From assembly GCA_963678675.1 (NCBI GenBank), contig OY783192.1:20597674-20661673 (forward strand): 64,000 nucleotides of DNA, read 5' to 3'. This document shows, in pieces, positions 32,710 to 43,825 of the stretch; the first letter of the stretch is position 1, and each line of letters opens with the position of its first letter. Both the position numbers and the translations under genes were made by a program. The DNA comes from Xiphydria camelus. Taxonomy: Eukaryota; Arthropoda; Insecta; Hymenoptera; Xiphydriidae. The notes under the pieces are model-generated. The model saw nothing but the letters and a program-made list of their open reading frames with translations, did not search any database and was not told where the DNA came from.

Positions 32710-33022
32710 TATGATTTACATAATCTTGGTAGATTAGTTGGTTACATCAAATATAGTGGTAAATATTTCGGCAGGTCTAACGATTTTAGATTTTTTAGAT
32801 TTAGCGGGTACGTGACCAATAATAAATTATAGCAGCTATATGCGAACTGCATCCTGCTGTCCTACTGCCATTAGCACAATCAAAAGTAGTGTACCTTAGT
32901 ACATCCTTGTATAATAACTGTTCACGTTTGGCTATTGCTGGGATTTTTTTCTTCACATTTACGATAAAAATATTCCATAGGTAACGAAAAAATGAGCCAA
33001 ACAACCTTGTTCCGTCGCACAA
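32710..33022 (-). pseudogene. Inverted SWIM zinc-finger fragment of DDE/SWIM copy 2
   Basis: Minus strand: FDCANGSRTAGCSSHIAAII then YYWSRTR, and beyond a stop the frame continues KSKKSKIVRPAEIFTTI. It aligns by eye with the C-terminus of copy 1 (CECANGRRTVGCCSHIAAI...IIRPAEVLSKMF). One zinc ligand position is Ser instead of Cys (CSSH versus CCSH keeps the Cys-x-x-His spacing). It is opposite in sense to the transposase of the same element, as in copy 1, where the left arm is an inverted copy of the 3' coding end. Confidence 0.65.
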
Positions 33023-33534
33023 TAAACGGACTTCTATATGTCGGTTCTTACCACTCGATATCGCGATCTATGTACCTCTCTAATCTAGTCAATCTCGCCA
33101 TCAGTCACAACGGTGAGGCGGTATGTTTCCGTGAATCTAGGATACTAATGAGCTTGTAGCCCCGCGCCTTTCCCGAAAAGTCTAATTAACGAATGTCTTT
33201 CGCAGTACACACTCTAATAGATAGGTACCGCTATATTTCGAATGCTAAGTCAGCTTGTAAAGGGGAGAAATGACGAATTCAATAGATGACCGATCAGATA
33301 AATGTAATAATAACTGTCTTATCAAAGTCTCTTTATCATTCCGCGTAGCCTGACTCATTGCTAACTAGAACTGGAATTCGGAAAATACCCAATGTCAGCC
33401 CTTGTTCTAAACTTTCTTCTAGCCAATCAGGGCGCAATGCATCAATCCACGCTACTCCCACAGCAATCCAATTACTGTTACATTTGAACTATATAAGCCG
33501 AAACCAAATATGTGTTAACCAATGCATGTAATGA

Positions 33535-33770
33535 AGTATCGTACATCCAATTCAATACCGCCATAAGGGTAAATTATATAATTTTGAATAAGAAGGAAAT
33601 AAAACAATGCTAGATCGGAATTTATAGGGCCATATATGCAAATATGGCATATTTTAAAACTTAACCACCTGTGGCTGTATTTCTTTTCAAAGTCCAATAT
33701 GTTGGCACTGCAATAATCGCCATAAAATCAAAAATTAAAATTTTGCAGTTATAAATTGGATGTACGGTAT
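33535..33770. repeat. ~235-bp small inverted-repeat element
   Basis: TATCGTACATCCAATTCAAT at the left and AAATTGGATGTACGGTATA at the right are complementary ends around unrelated AT-rich sequence. It lies upstream of the copy 2 transposase start. Confidence 0.5.
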
Positions 33771-33810
33771 ATCGAAACGTATATAGTGCCCTCAGTGTTG
33801 GGAAAGTAAA

Positions 33811-35495
33811 ATGGATAAGTGCGTTAATTGTAAGTTAAGTGTTAAAAAATTCCGCGGCAAGTCAAAGATAATTGTTACAGATGAAGAAGTGTACAAATAT
33901 CAAGCCTGTTGTAATAACACTATCCAAATAGGTTCAATATTCTGTAGCAAATGCAGATTAATTATATATAAGCAGGCAGAGGAGTCAAGTATTGAGGACG
34001 ATGATGACACGATCCAGATTTTAAAGCAGTAAGCAGCAGGACTTCAGAAAAAGACTACGTAGAACTTCCGCTAAAGAGAGTTAAAGCAACGCACAAATGC
34101 TGTACTCTATGTGGATCACAAAAAAATCTCTGCTGTGTTGGTTCCATTGGTATGGAAGCCTGCCTTCAAGCGTTTGGTCAACGTAGAATTTTTATACCTG
34201 GAGGTAATCGTTGTTGTAGAACTCATTTGATAAAAAAAACGTTTTTTTTGTTGACGAGCTGAAGTTATTGCGAGTGCATTGTAACTATAGTTCTATAGAA
34301 AAATTGGAAGTTTCTGAATTTTGAAATCGATTGCCTATTAATCTTTCTTGGCTTGGTTTTTGGCTTATTCTTCCCTTCATTCAAGAATTGGTGAATTCTC
34401 CTTATCTGAGGAAGAAATTCATACTTTTTCACTGGTCTTAAATGGGAAGATATAATTAAGTTGAAGGAAATGTTGTTTAGTATGAATAATAGCGAGTCAC
34501 GAACAGTGACACAAGCATTAGTAGTGTTTCTATTTAAATTAAGAAGCCGCACTTCCAATGCAATGATACATAAATTATTTGGCTTGGAACGAGAACAACA
34601 AGTGTCGGATTATTTCCATCAGGTAATAAAAGCCTTCGAAACTGATATTTTAAATACTTACTTTTTGGAATTCATGCAAAGTCTAGAAATGAATTAATCC
34701 GCGAAACTGCTGACGTTGCAAAGAAGCTTTTTGATATTGGTGAATCTACATTGGCATTAATATTTGATGGAACGTATGTTAGACATAAAAAAGTCGAAAT
34801 AATGCTTATCAACGAAAATCTTATTCCGGACAAAAAAAAGTTCCACTGTGTAAACCTTTCACCATCTGCACAACAAATGGCTATATAGTTGATATAGCAG
34901 GACCATTCAACAGTACAATGAATGATGCCTCTATAATGAAAACCTTATTAGAAGATGCCAATGGATTAAAGTCTCTTTTGCAACGTGGTGATTTCTGCTT
35001 TGTTGATCGAGGTTTTCGTGATGCTGTAGAGAATATGGAAAAAATCTAGGATATAAGGTTTTTATGCCCGCTCTTAAGGGTAATCATGTACAATTAACAA
35101 CTGAAGAAGCCAATTTTTCGCGGTGGGTTACCAAGGTAAGGTGGGTCGTCGAGGCTGCTCATGGAGCCATAGGCCAAAAATCTCGATTATTACATAACAA
35201 AGTAGACAACAAGTTATTGCCTGTAGTAAAATCTTTATGCCGAATTGCTGGATTATTAAACAATACTTTTGGAAAAAGGATTAATTCTGATCGAGAATTT
35301 GCCGACGAAATAGTTAATTATATGAAAGAGCGTACAGTCCAGCAAAATACTTTGCAAACAGTGGTTGAAACGCAAAGTTTAAATCGCCGTAAAAAACCGT
35401 TCATGAAACTCTCTTCAATATGCCTAATAGATTTTCCGTTAACGTTAATTGTTGTTAACCCCTTATTTCCCTTGTACGTGAAGTTAGCGGTCTGA
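33811..35495 (+). pseudogene. DDE_Tnp_4-like transposase, copy 2, fragmented
   Basis: The first frame (33811-34032) has a zinc-ribbon-like start (CVNCKLSVKKFRGKSK, then CCNNTIQIGSIFCSKC) and an acidic linker. After a shift, 34090-34230 reads THKCCTLCGSQKNLCCVGS, then RRIFIPGGNRCCRTHL, the Cys cluster also seen in copy 1. 34461-34697 has the helical MLFSMNNSESRTVTQAL then VVFLFKL segment. 34750-35050, in mixed frames, has ALIFDGTYV (first Asp) and CFVDRGFRD (second Asp). 35064-35495 has TKVRWVVEAAHG (Glu) and DNKLLPVVKSLCRIAGLLNN. At least five breaks. The SWIM part is missing downstream because the right inverted repeat follows directly. Confidence 0.75.
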
Positions 35496-36197
35496 AATTT
35501 GTTGTGGAGGTATTTTGGATATAAAGCAATAAATAAAAGGTTTAACAAAGTTAATTAGTGCCGGGGCATTTTTCATATGGAAATACGGCGAGACCCTTTA
35601 CAAAACTTACTTCCAGCAGTTTCTTTCTCGATTTGCGCGAAAACTACTCATCGAAAGGTACCAAAATTTGGTGTTGTTGTAAAGCATTTTTAAAGAGCTT
35701 TCCAACGTTGTATCACACATGGGGTGTTGCTATTTTAGATTACAAAGTTTGGGGGGCTACGCCTAAGGGGGTTGGAGGGGTTCGTCTCCGATTATGTCAT
35801 TTTGGCTCCCCCTCTCCACTACCGAAACCGTATTTTTGTTTTTTAGAAAGTCTCTGCAACTTTCTGAGATATTGGGGTGGCAAGTTTTCAAAATGTCACC
35901 CTGTATATTGCCTGACCACTTGCACGGTCTCTTACCCTAGTCCAGGCCTGTACAACTGAACATAATTCCCCCCTTAGATACATTATGTCCGCTTACTGTC
36001 GCCCATTTCAACTAATCCGCGTGGTGTCGCCGTTATCGTCTGTCCTGTTTACGGTAGTTACCTTATTAAATGTATATCATCGTGAGTTGACTATAAATTC
36101 AATCAATTGAAAAAAGTGGCAAAAGGGTGAACAGTGAACTTAATTATAAAAAAAATTAATGAAAGTTAGTGTAGCAATATTGAAAACAATTTAAGAA

Positions 36198-36575
36198 ATG
36201 CCTAGATGTAAAGTGATTGGTTGCACAGTCGGGTACGTCTCGAATCCAGAGAAAGGAACTTTTTTTTCTACTCCAAAAAACAACGACATTTTTCAGGCAT
36301 GGTGAGAAACTACAAAATTACCTCAACTGAAATCAGAAGATCCTATCTGTCATAATCATTTTTTACTCATTGAAAAATTAACTCATAAAATTATTACTAA
36401 GCCTGATGGAGACATTTGAATGAAAATACCATATAAGTGTACACGATTCCAGAAAGGCTCCATACCGTCGCAATTTCTTTGGACGCTATCAGAAATTTAT
36501 GAAATTCATTCATCATCGGATTCGCTTTATTCAAATATCGTCAAAGATGTCAATTCCAACGGAACTTTAAACAAA
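36198..36575 (+). pseudogene. THAP-domain protein fragment (transposon-derived), two stops
   Basis: The frame from the ATG at 36198 reads MPRCKVIGCTVGY, FFSTPKNNDIFQAW, a TGA, then SEDPICHNHFL, LTHKIITKP, a second TGA, and KGSIPSQFL. The order C-x(4)-C, TP, W, C-x-x-H, and the closing (A)VPSIF-like block is the THAP C2CH zinc finger, found in P-element-like and other transposases and in host proteins. Lysine/serine-rich sequence continues with further frame breaks to about 36870. The stops make it non-functional. Confidence 0.65.
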
Positions 36576-36894
36576 TAATTCAATAAATGTTGATTTTACT
36601 TCAGATACGGAATCAGTCAATTCAGGTTTTTCAAGTTGTACCAGCTCAACAGACAGCTTATTTGCTGCTTTTTCAACTAGAAAGGTTTGACAGGCATTGA
36701 CAGGCCAAAATGAAGGGAATGTATCAGCAACTGATTTTCAGCAACAAGAAGTAAACTTTTTAAACAGTTTGTACTGGAAGATCTTGCGAAAGCAATAAAC
36801 CTTCCACTGGGAAGGGAAACTTGAAGCATTATCTAAGAATCATGAAAAGATAATGGTTATAGATATCGAAGACTAGTTTTGTCCACATAAACAA

Positions 36895-37118
36895 AAACAC
36901 AAAACGTGTGGCCGCCACACGCGGAAGAAGTGAAACTTCGATATCAGTTTCTCTGAATTTGATTCCGGTGGTATTAGTTTCAATTGGCTCTATACAAGTC
37001 TTTTACAATGCTTTTTCGTAGAGCCAATTGAAACTAATACCACCGGAATCAAATTCAGAGAAACTGATATCGAAGTTTCACTTCTTCCGCGTGTGGCGGC
37101 CACACGTTTTGTGTTTTT
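36895..37118. repeat. ~220-bp hairpin repeat, copy 2
   Basis: Near-identical to 21676-21898, including the loop (CAAGTCTTTTACAATGCTTT). The arms start ACAAAACGTGTGGCCGCC. It lies just downstream of the THAP pseudogene and upstream of the shared ~790-bp repeat. Confidence 0.85.
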
Positions 37119-37284
37119 TGTTGAATTCAATATGAATTTTTTCATGGGCACAAAATGTAGTGTAAGGAATATCATATTCACTGGATGTATTTTCACCGAT
37201 ATTGGATCCTCCAGGAACTTGAAAATCTGTTACATTCTCCAGGGTTTGAGGCTTGTGTTGATCTGCATTAGCAGATAGAGCAAT

Positions 37285-38046
37285 ATTTAATTGTGTTAAT
37301 TTAATTCTCTCTCTCCATTTTCGACTTCATTCTGCATCAGTTTTAGGTAGTGTCTTCGTCATTGTTTTCTTTACACGATGCCTGTCACGAAACTCTTTTG
37401 CTCGTTGTTTTCCTGTTTTTACCATAATAATTTTAATATAACACACACGCGAAAGAATGTTCAGTGTTCATTGACGTTAACGAAATTGAAAGTTTATTTT
37501 ACACGTTGCCTGTCACTGTACTCTTTTGACCGTTCTGTTGTTTTTTTGCAACAATAATTATAAATTAACACACACACACACGAAATAATGTACAGAATGC
37601 ATGGTGGTTACTCGAGAAAGGTCATGACTCCGATCGCGGACTACACGAGCTCCGTATAGCCGGCCATTCGACGCGGTAAAATCCGGAAAACTGAAAATGT
37701 ACAAACGAAATACAAACAACTCAAAAGTAACTCTGCGCCCTCTAGTCTGGCTTCTCATATCATCTTACGGATACGCCCAAAAAAGGGTCCTAAACGCTAG
37801 ATTTATGGTGAGACTAAACATTCCCCTTAGTGGAGGTGCGACACTGCGTCGCCTCATAACCAGACCCCCTCTGCACAGTCTAAACAGCGATTGATTTTAA
37901 TGTCATTTTTCTTCAGTTTCAAGTTAATAACTGTAACATGTGCGATCAAGAGTAGATCTCCTCGAGGTCGTAAATCCTGAAGGCACTACTGCGTGACACA
38001 AATAGTGACCGAAAACGTAAGGTGATAGATTTAAACCGTATCGGGG
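37285..38046. repeat. ~790-bp dispersed repeat next to the hairpin, copy 2
   Basis: Same order of blocks as 21949-22738, with small deletions (for example after GCGTCGCCTCATAA near 37858). Ends where the CCACTGAAACTGAG palindrome begins. Confidence 0.75.
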
Positions 38047-38054
38047 TTAGTTGA

Positions 38055-38582
38055 AACCAAATTCCACTGAAACTGAGAATATATTCAGTTCCCCTTCTGT
38101 GCACAAACATGAGGGTCTACTGTGTTGCTTAAATAGTTAGTGAAAAGAGTATTTTTGATAATCGTATAATCTCCATAAAAGTAGGGTACAATTAATTCGT
38201 GGCTTACTGTAACTCTTACATGTCAAAGACACTTTGAGGCTGCTGTGAAAGTAACCTAAAGTTACCTCTGGCCTGCTGAAGTCACGTAATTGGTATGGTT
38301 AAAAATGTTGTTTTTTATATTTTCGGTTCCACATGTTTGCACATAACTAAAAGTTTGACCTATTACACGAGAAACCCATGTAACAGCTTTTAATTAGCAC
38401 ACGAATGATTTATTATATTTTCTGATATACAAAGCCACGAATTAATTGTACCCTACTTTTATGGAGATTATACGATTGTCAAAAATACTCTTTTCACTAA
38501 CTATTTAAGCAACACAGTAGACCCTCATGTTTGTGCACAGAAGGGGAACTGAATATATTCTCAGTTTCAGTGGAATTTGGTT
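38055..38582. repeat. ~530-bp palindromic element (CCACTGAAACTGAGAATATA ends)
   Basis: Arms of about 150 bp: GTTCCCCTTCTGTGCACAAA, TGAGGGTCTACTGTGTTGCT, CATAAAAGTAGGGTACAATT, all inverted at the right. The ~220-bp centre (38190-38430) is not palindromic and non-coding. Part of the arm recurs inside the foldback at 56222-56633. Confidence 0.8.
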
Positions 38583-38983
38583 TTCTTATCTTCTATATTG
38601 TTTTTTGGTCTCTGTAGCAAAGTTTACCATTGTATAGAATTATGTACTATTTCTCTCATTACCTCAAGAAACCTTGACAACAGTTGCTTTCATTAATTCG
38701 GTGGTAATGATTTCATTACTTTTTTATCATAATTTTTTCATTATCCTTCGTGATTCGTATACCGCTGTTTTTTTCCTGTCACGTTCTCTATCGATTACTT
38801 TTTTCATACAATAGCTTATCTTTTCATGTAATGCTATTTAAAAATGAACACTTTTAGTTTTTGAATAGCAAAACTGCTTAGATGTAATAAGTTGTTACAT
38901 GATTACTTAGTAAAGGGAGCTATTTTATTAAATCGTGCTATCATACATCGTCGATGTTTTTTTTGGGGGGAAGGGGGGGGGGG
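38583..38983. repeat. C/G-tract-ended foldback, right half only
   Basis: Right arm of the family seen at 11724-12257 (GCTATTTTATTAAATCGTGC, CATCGTCGATGTTTT), ending in interrupted G runs at 38965-38983. The left half is replaced by the palindrome at 38055-38582. Confidence 0.7.
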
Positions 38984-40059
38984 ATTTAATTTCTTTTTTC
39001 GTTAATTTTCTTTCATGTTCTTTTGAATGCTGATTAATATTATACATTTATTGTATGCTTTTTTATCTACTTACTTTAGTGGATAGAAAAAAAATACGCA
39101 ACTGTACGCGTCTGAAGCTCAAGCCCGACTGCCTTTCGGGTGAAATTCCGTACACCGTGAGACAAAAGTTCGACGAGGTACCGACATATGTACCTCGGGG
39201 TACGGAACGCTGCCATAAAGCTGGCAACCGTAAGGGCCTTTGCACACGACGTTTTTTAAACTATCTGACGACGCGCGTTTTCGATGAGCGCGTTCGCTGC
39301 GCGTCATCAGCGCGTATTAGCAGGTTGTATTAGCAAGGATCGAGGGTATAAGTCACAACTTGCCGACTGCCTTGCGTTTTCTGAGCGTCCTAATCGCGTA
39401 TAACGCGCGTCGTCAGCTAGTTTAAAAAACGTCGTGTGCAAAGGCCCTTAGTTGTGACGTAGGCAGGGTTCTCAGGTAAGGAGACCCCTGGGGCCCCTTC
39501 CTGTGACTCAGTCGCAAGAGACACGTATACGTTTTTTAGCGAGTAGACCAATCAGGACCCCTACCACAACGGAATACTTAATCCTGATTGGTCTATTGGC
39601 TAAGATGCGTATACGCAACTTTGCGAGTGAGTTAGAGAAAGGGGCCCCTGATCGCTTTATCGCGTAGTTTCCGACAAGCCGGAGAAAAGAGTGGCGTGGC
39701 GCGTCACTACACATTCATTGTTGTCAGCCGACGTATCGCGTGTTAACAGTTTGAAAACAATTGAACATCGAATTTCGCAACTAGAGCGCACTAAATGATA
39801 AACGGAAAATCGGTAAAAATATTTTCAGCCTAGATGACTGATTTAAAAATTATGAATGATAAATAAAATCATCAACATGTAATGATTTTATAATTAACTA
39901 GCAGCCCGTCCCGGCTTCGCACGGGTAGATTGTGGATTGATTTTGGTCGTCATTTAATGAATTTTTAGCAGATATCTGTACTCATAGGTAGGGAGCCATG
40001 CTCCGCTAAAAAAACACATGTATTTAATTTAAATTGGAAAGTATATTTCTTTTATTAAT

Positions 40060-40386
40060 TTATTTTAAGGCCAGCGGATAGACAATGTTTTTTATTTTTT
40101 TATTTGGAGTAAAAACGTGTAAATTTTTCGGTGTGCCAACTCTGGAGCAAGCCACATACAATTGGCCGTGTGAAAAACATGAATTTTTCAAATTTAAGCC
40201 AGCAATAGTCAACGATTGACCTTGTGATTTGTTGATGGTAATAGCAAAAGCAAGACGCAAAGGGAACTGGAGCCGCTTGAATTCGAATGTTAAATCGTTG
40301 GAAATCATAGGTATACGTGAATGAGGACGTCTTCGCCTTTGAATTTGCCAGTGATGATTGTTACCTCGATTAAATTTGGTTGGCAC
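40060..40386 (-). pseudogene. Helitron helicase (Pif1-like) C-terminal fragment
   Basis: Minus strand: FPLRLAFAITINKSQGQSLT (helicase motif V region), then FSHGQLYVACSRVGTPKNLH (motif VI with the arginine finger) and KNIVYPLAL near the end, as in Helitron Rep/helicase proteins. These unwind the donor strand during rolling-circle transposition. Only about 108 of more than 1,000 residues remain; the Rep nuclease and earlier helicase motifs are absent. It ends about 160 bp before the 3' end of the element, the normal position. Confidence 0.85.
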
Positions 40387-40844
40387 TAAGGGGTTTTTCG
40401 TGTAACTGAATTGGAATATTATGTCAGATGTAGGAGATTCTAAATGAAGGTCATGGTCAAGGTCAAATACAATATCACCATTGTACAGCCACTAAAAAAT
40501 CCTAAATCCTACTATCAAAAAGAATTTGTATAGGGCCCATAGCTTTCATGGTACGAAGCCGAACTGTATTTGACCTCAATTTGACCTCCGCTGACCATAA
40601 AGGTCACATGGAAATAATGGTCAAGGACATATTTGAACGTGAAATTTCCCGCTCTTTCCATTTCCGGTATATAAAATAGAGGTTCGGATTTTAAAAAATC
40701 AATTTTACCTAGAAGGTCATTGTCAATGTCAAATCCAATATGACCATTGGGTAGCCAGGGAAAAATCCTAAAAGTTTTATATTAACGTTTTTCTCTAAAA
40801 TGATTTCCCGCTGAGATAATCAGCTGTGCCTGGACTTTTTGAAT

Positions 40845-41470
40845 ACCCTGTATAAGATTTACTAACTCAGAAACCTTCGCGGGGATGCGTCCAAAAATTC
40901 CCCAAAGTTTTATCGCAATCGGATGAACGGTTTAGGAAGGCATAATAATCATCCGTACCGGTACTTTTCGAACACCCTGTAAACGATTTACTAACTTAGA
41001 AACCTTCGCGGGCATGCGTTCAACCATTCCCCAAAGTTTCATCGCAATCGGATGAACGGTTTAGGAAGGCATAATAATCATCAGTACCGGTACTTTTTGA
41101 ACACCCTGTATAAGATTTACTAACTCAGAAACCTTCGCGGGCATGCGTCCAACCATTCCCCAACTTTTCATCGCAATCGGATGAACGGTTTAGGAAGGCA
41201 TAATAATCATCAGTACCGGTACTTTTTGAACACCTTTTATAAGATTTACTAACTCAGAAACCTTCGCGGGCATGCGTCCAAAAATTCCCCAAAGTTTTAT
41301 CGCAATCGGATGAACGGTTTAGGAAGGCATAATAATCATCCGTACCGGTACTTTTTGAACACCCTGTATAAGATTTACTAACTCAGAAACCTTCGCGGGC
41401 ATGCGTCCAACCATTCCCCAACGTTTCATCGCAATCGGATGAACGGTTTAGGAAGGCATTTGATATTACC
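40845..41470. repeat. 129-bp tandem array inside the Helitron
   Basis: Units beginning ACCCTGTATAAGATTTACTA start at 40845, 40974, 41103, 41232 and 41361, an exact 129-base period. Each contains CATCGCAATCGGATGAACGG and GGCATAATAATCATC. A partial unit at 41607-41706 follows after about 140 bases of other sequence. Confidence 0.92.
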
Positions 41471-42605
41471 TTAAGGGTCACGGTCAAGGTCAAATCCAAT
41501 ACGACCACTGGGTAGCCAAGGGAAAATCCTTAAAGTTTTGTATTAAACATTTTTCTCTAAAATGTTTTCCCGCTGAGATAATCGGCCGTACCGGGACTTT
41601 TTGAACACCCTGTATAAGATTTACCAACTCAGAAACCATCGCGGGCATGCGTCCAACCATTTCCCAAAATTTCATCGCAATCGGATGAACGGTTTAGGAA
41701 GGCATAAGAGACAGACAGACAGACAAACATTCATTTTTATATATATAGAAGATGTTTCGATAATATTTACATTTTCCCCAGAACAATTCGTTCGTGAAAG
41801 AAGTCATAAAAATCGTAAATAAACAAACTATGCGGTTTATTCACCGTTTCAGTAATTTTAACGAATCGGTGCAAACCGGATATTATGTTCATAACATAGC
41901 ATTCGATTTGCACCGATTTGTTAAAATTATCGAAACAGTGAATAAACTGCACAGTGTTTACGGGCTGTAAGGCAACTCTAACTACCGACTCGATCTCTAC
42001 CGGTATAAATGACAAATTTATTCTGGTCGTTATCAATCTATCATTAGAGAATAATCAATTTATATGGTGTAACTAACCATAATTTTGGTTATAACCATAC
42101 ATATATTTATTGAGAAAATTCGATGTAAAAATTGAGGGGTGGAGGGGGCAGACATAAAGATACACGGGTTCTCGCTGCTCGCTTTATGCCGAGATGAAGG
42201 AACATGCCTACTACACGCTCACTGTATTGGTGTACGAAGCAGTACGGAGCGTTCTTTAGAGCCTTGTATGGACAGCGCGTTCCAACGTGCGAGCCTTCGT
42301 ACACACGAACATGATGTCCCAAGGAGAACCGCACAGTTACAGGGACCTTGAAATTTACCATCGGCTGGGCTTTGTACAAATATCGACTGGTCACGGGTCG
42401 TCGCGACAAAGGGAAGTGTATGTGAGTATGAAGGCCGGACGGTGGCGATGCCAGCAGACCAGTGGCGAAAGCATGAAATGCCAAAATCTCGTATTGACTA
42501 TTGAACGCAAAGGCGTTCCAATTCCTGTATAGATACTCTCGGTCGGAGAGTCGGTCGGACGGTCGGACGGTTTTATTAATTCGATAATCTCGACCGAGAT
42601 TATTG

Positions 42606-43143
42606 ATGATTTAATACTGCACTCACAATATTACTGGTGATTATATTGGATTCAAAGAGATACAGTAATTCCGTGATGTAGCCGTGGTTTACAATTAGAT
42701 ATACTGAGAGGTAGTTTGGAAGGAAATGTGTGGGACTGCGAACGCATTCGTAACTCCCATTCACCAAAACATACCGCCTGCCTCGCTGTTGCGATCGATG
42801 TACAGATGATATCTAGATTAGTGCGTTACTTAGGGGTTGCGATAATAGTGAGCCTCGCCGCGTGAGTGATAGTCGCACGGCGGCCTGGCGCTCCAGCCTC
42901 GCAAGATTGACACATGTTTTGCCTGGCAAAGGCGGTAGTCTACGTACGGTAGAGAGCGGTGGAATGGGGCAGGGTCAATAGCGGTGGAATGGGGCAGAGT
43001 TGAGAGCGGTGTATTGGGGCAGGGTCGAGAGCGCTGTATGAGTGAGGCACGGTCTGAAGCGCTGGAGTGTGTGGGTTTCGTTACGGTCTCTCGTGTCGGC
43101 GCGCGCGATTTTAGTACCCTCAGCAAAGAAGTTTCACTTCAAA
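42606..43143. repeat. ~600-bp dispersed repeat with 25-bp internal units, copy 2
   Basis: It corresponds to 22752-23372. Units of 25 bases (AGCGGTGGAATGGGGCAGGG plus TCAAT and variants) start at 42955, 42980, 43005 and 43030. It begins exactly where copy A of the 1.6-kb repeat ends. Near 43515-43605, TAGCGCTCTCGACCGTG.CCC units occur in the opposite sense, so the array may be one arm of a larger inverted structure. Confidence 0.7.
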
Positions 43144-43149
43144 TAGTAC

Positions 43150-43630
43150 AAGATTTACAAGATAAAAGAAATAATAATAGCAGAGACTATGCACGTGGAA
43201 ATTAATATCTTGGAAAAGAATATTAATGTAGCTTTATTAAATATTAATAAAATCGTGAAGGATGTTGAGTCTTCAAAACATGCTGAGTATGTTGGATGAT
43301 ATTAATATTTGCTGTGGCTAACATAAACAGCAAACGATGCCAACTATTGACTACAGGACAGTCGAGAAGGACGTAAGTGATGCATGGAGACATGTACAGT
43401 GTTCTCTGCTTGTGACAGGGTTATCAACTTGTTTTAACATTGAAAATGTTTATGTTCCCGTATATGGAGGGACATTTCTAGATTTTCGACGAGCCAGTTT
43501 AAGACGGATATATCGCTCCCCACTCTAGCGCTCTCGTGCGTGCGCCACCGGAAAGCCCCCACTCTAGCGCTCTCGACCGTGCCCCACTCCAGCGCTCTCG
43601 ACCGTGTGTATGTAATAGCCTGAGAGCGGG
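43150..43630. other. Spacer with inverted 25-bp-type units at its end
   Basis: AT-rich, no gene. 43515-43605 carries CACTCTAGCGCTCTCG-type units complementary to the array at 42955-43060. Confidence 0.4.
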
Positions 43631-43639
43631 TACGGGTGA

Positions 43640-43825
43640 TGGTATTAGGTAGTGGTACAGGTGGTAAGGCAGCTACGCGGGGCGAAGAAAGAACAACGAG
43701 CTCGAAGAAAGAACTCTTTATTCGGCGAGAACTGAACGATACAAATGCGTATGATCGGTGTGAACGGCTTGGCTACTGGCGCGTCTCCTCGTGCCGGCGG
43801 CGTCGCTCGCCGAGAATGGGGGGTG
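43640..43825 (-). other. LTR-like remnant (R-U5 type)
   Basis: On the minus strand GCCGAATAAAGAGTTCTTTC, then TTCGAGCTCGTTGTTCTTTC, resembles the AATAAAGAACGAGTCTTTCTTCG end of the LTR at 50561, so it may be a related LTR fragment. No boundaries or partner LTR were found. Confidence 0.3.

Larger units (their letters stand above)
31602..35903 (+). mobile_element. DDE/SWIM DNA transposon, copy 2, decayed
   Basis: The termini CAGGGTGACATTTTGAAAA and complement are flanked by TATA on both sides. The left inverted repeat is 31602-31902 plus 32160-32250, the two parts separated by a ~257-bp relic. The right inverted repeat is about 35510-35903. On the left arm, in minus orientation, sits a SWIM finger fragment (32770-33010); the plus-strand transposase (33811-35495) ends just before the right repeat without its own SWIM. 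The termini differ from copy 1, so it is a different family of the same superfamily. Confidence 0.75.
39898..41752 (-). mobile_element. Helitron, 1855 bp, non-autonomous remnant
   Basis: Read on the minus strand it begins TCTTCTATATATATAAAAAT at 41752 and ends GGGACGGGCTGCTAG at 39898, inserted between A and T. 5' TC, 3' CTAG (CTRR), a CCCGT..ACGGG hairpin about seven bases before the end, and A/T insertion without target duplication are the Helitron signatures. The empty site is in this window: 52311-52330 reads TATAATTAATGTTTCGATAA without the insert. It contains a fragment of the helicase gene and a 129-bp tandem array. Confidence 0.93.
39029..42606. repeat. 1.6-kb dispersed repeat, copy A, split by a Helitron
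   Basis: 39029-39897 plus 41753-42606 corresponds base for base, with modest divergence, to 51449-53091. Shared blocks include ATACGCAACTGTACGC.TCTG, AAAAAACGTCGTGTGCAAAG (present inverted twice, near 39235 and 39423), AAAGGGGCCCCTGATCGCTT, and at the end the ~562-bp repeat ending AATCTCGACCGAGATTAT. An internal inverted pair (TAAGGGCCTTTGCACACGAC and complement, 39231-39450) is a smaller palindrome within it. No protein. Confidence 0.8.

Noticed and set aside
39055..39333. 92-codon plus-strand frame and its counterpart near 51504
   Set aside because: Repeat-derived; the two copies differ by frameshifts, and the sequence is an internal palindrome.
40845..41470. Tandem array as a CRISPR
   Set aside because: Units are contiguous 129-bp repeats without unique spacers, in a eukaryotic Helitron.
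42107..42532. Frames conserved in the ~562-bp repeat copies (for example the CPYKALKN.PYCFVHQY segment)
   Set aside because: They appear in most copies because the DNA is repeated; stops differ between copies and no start or family is shared.
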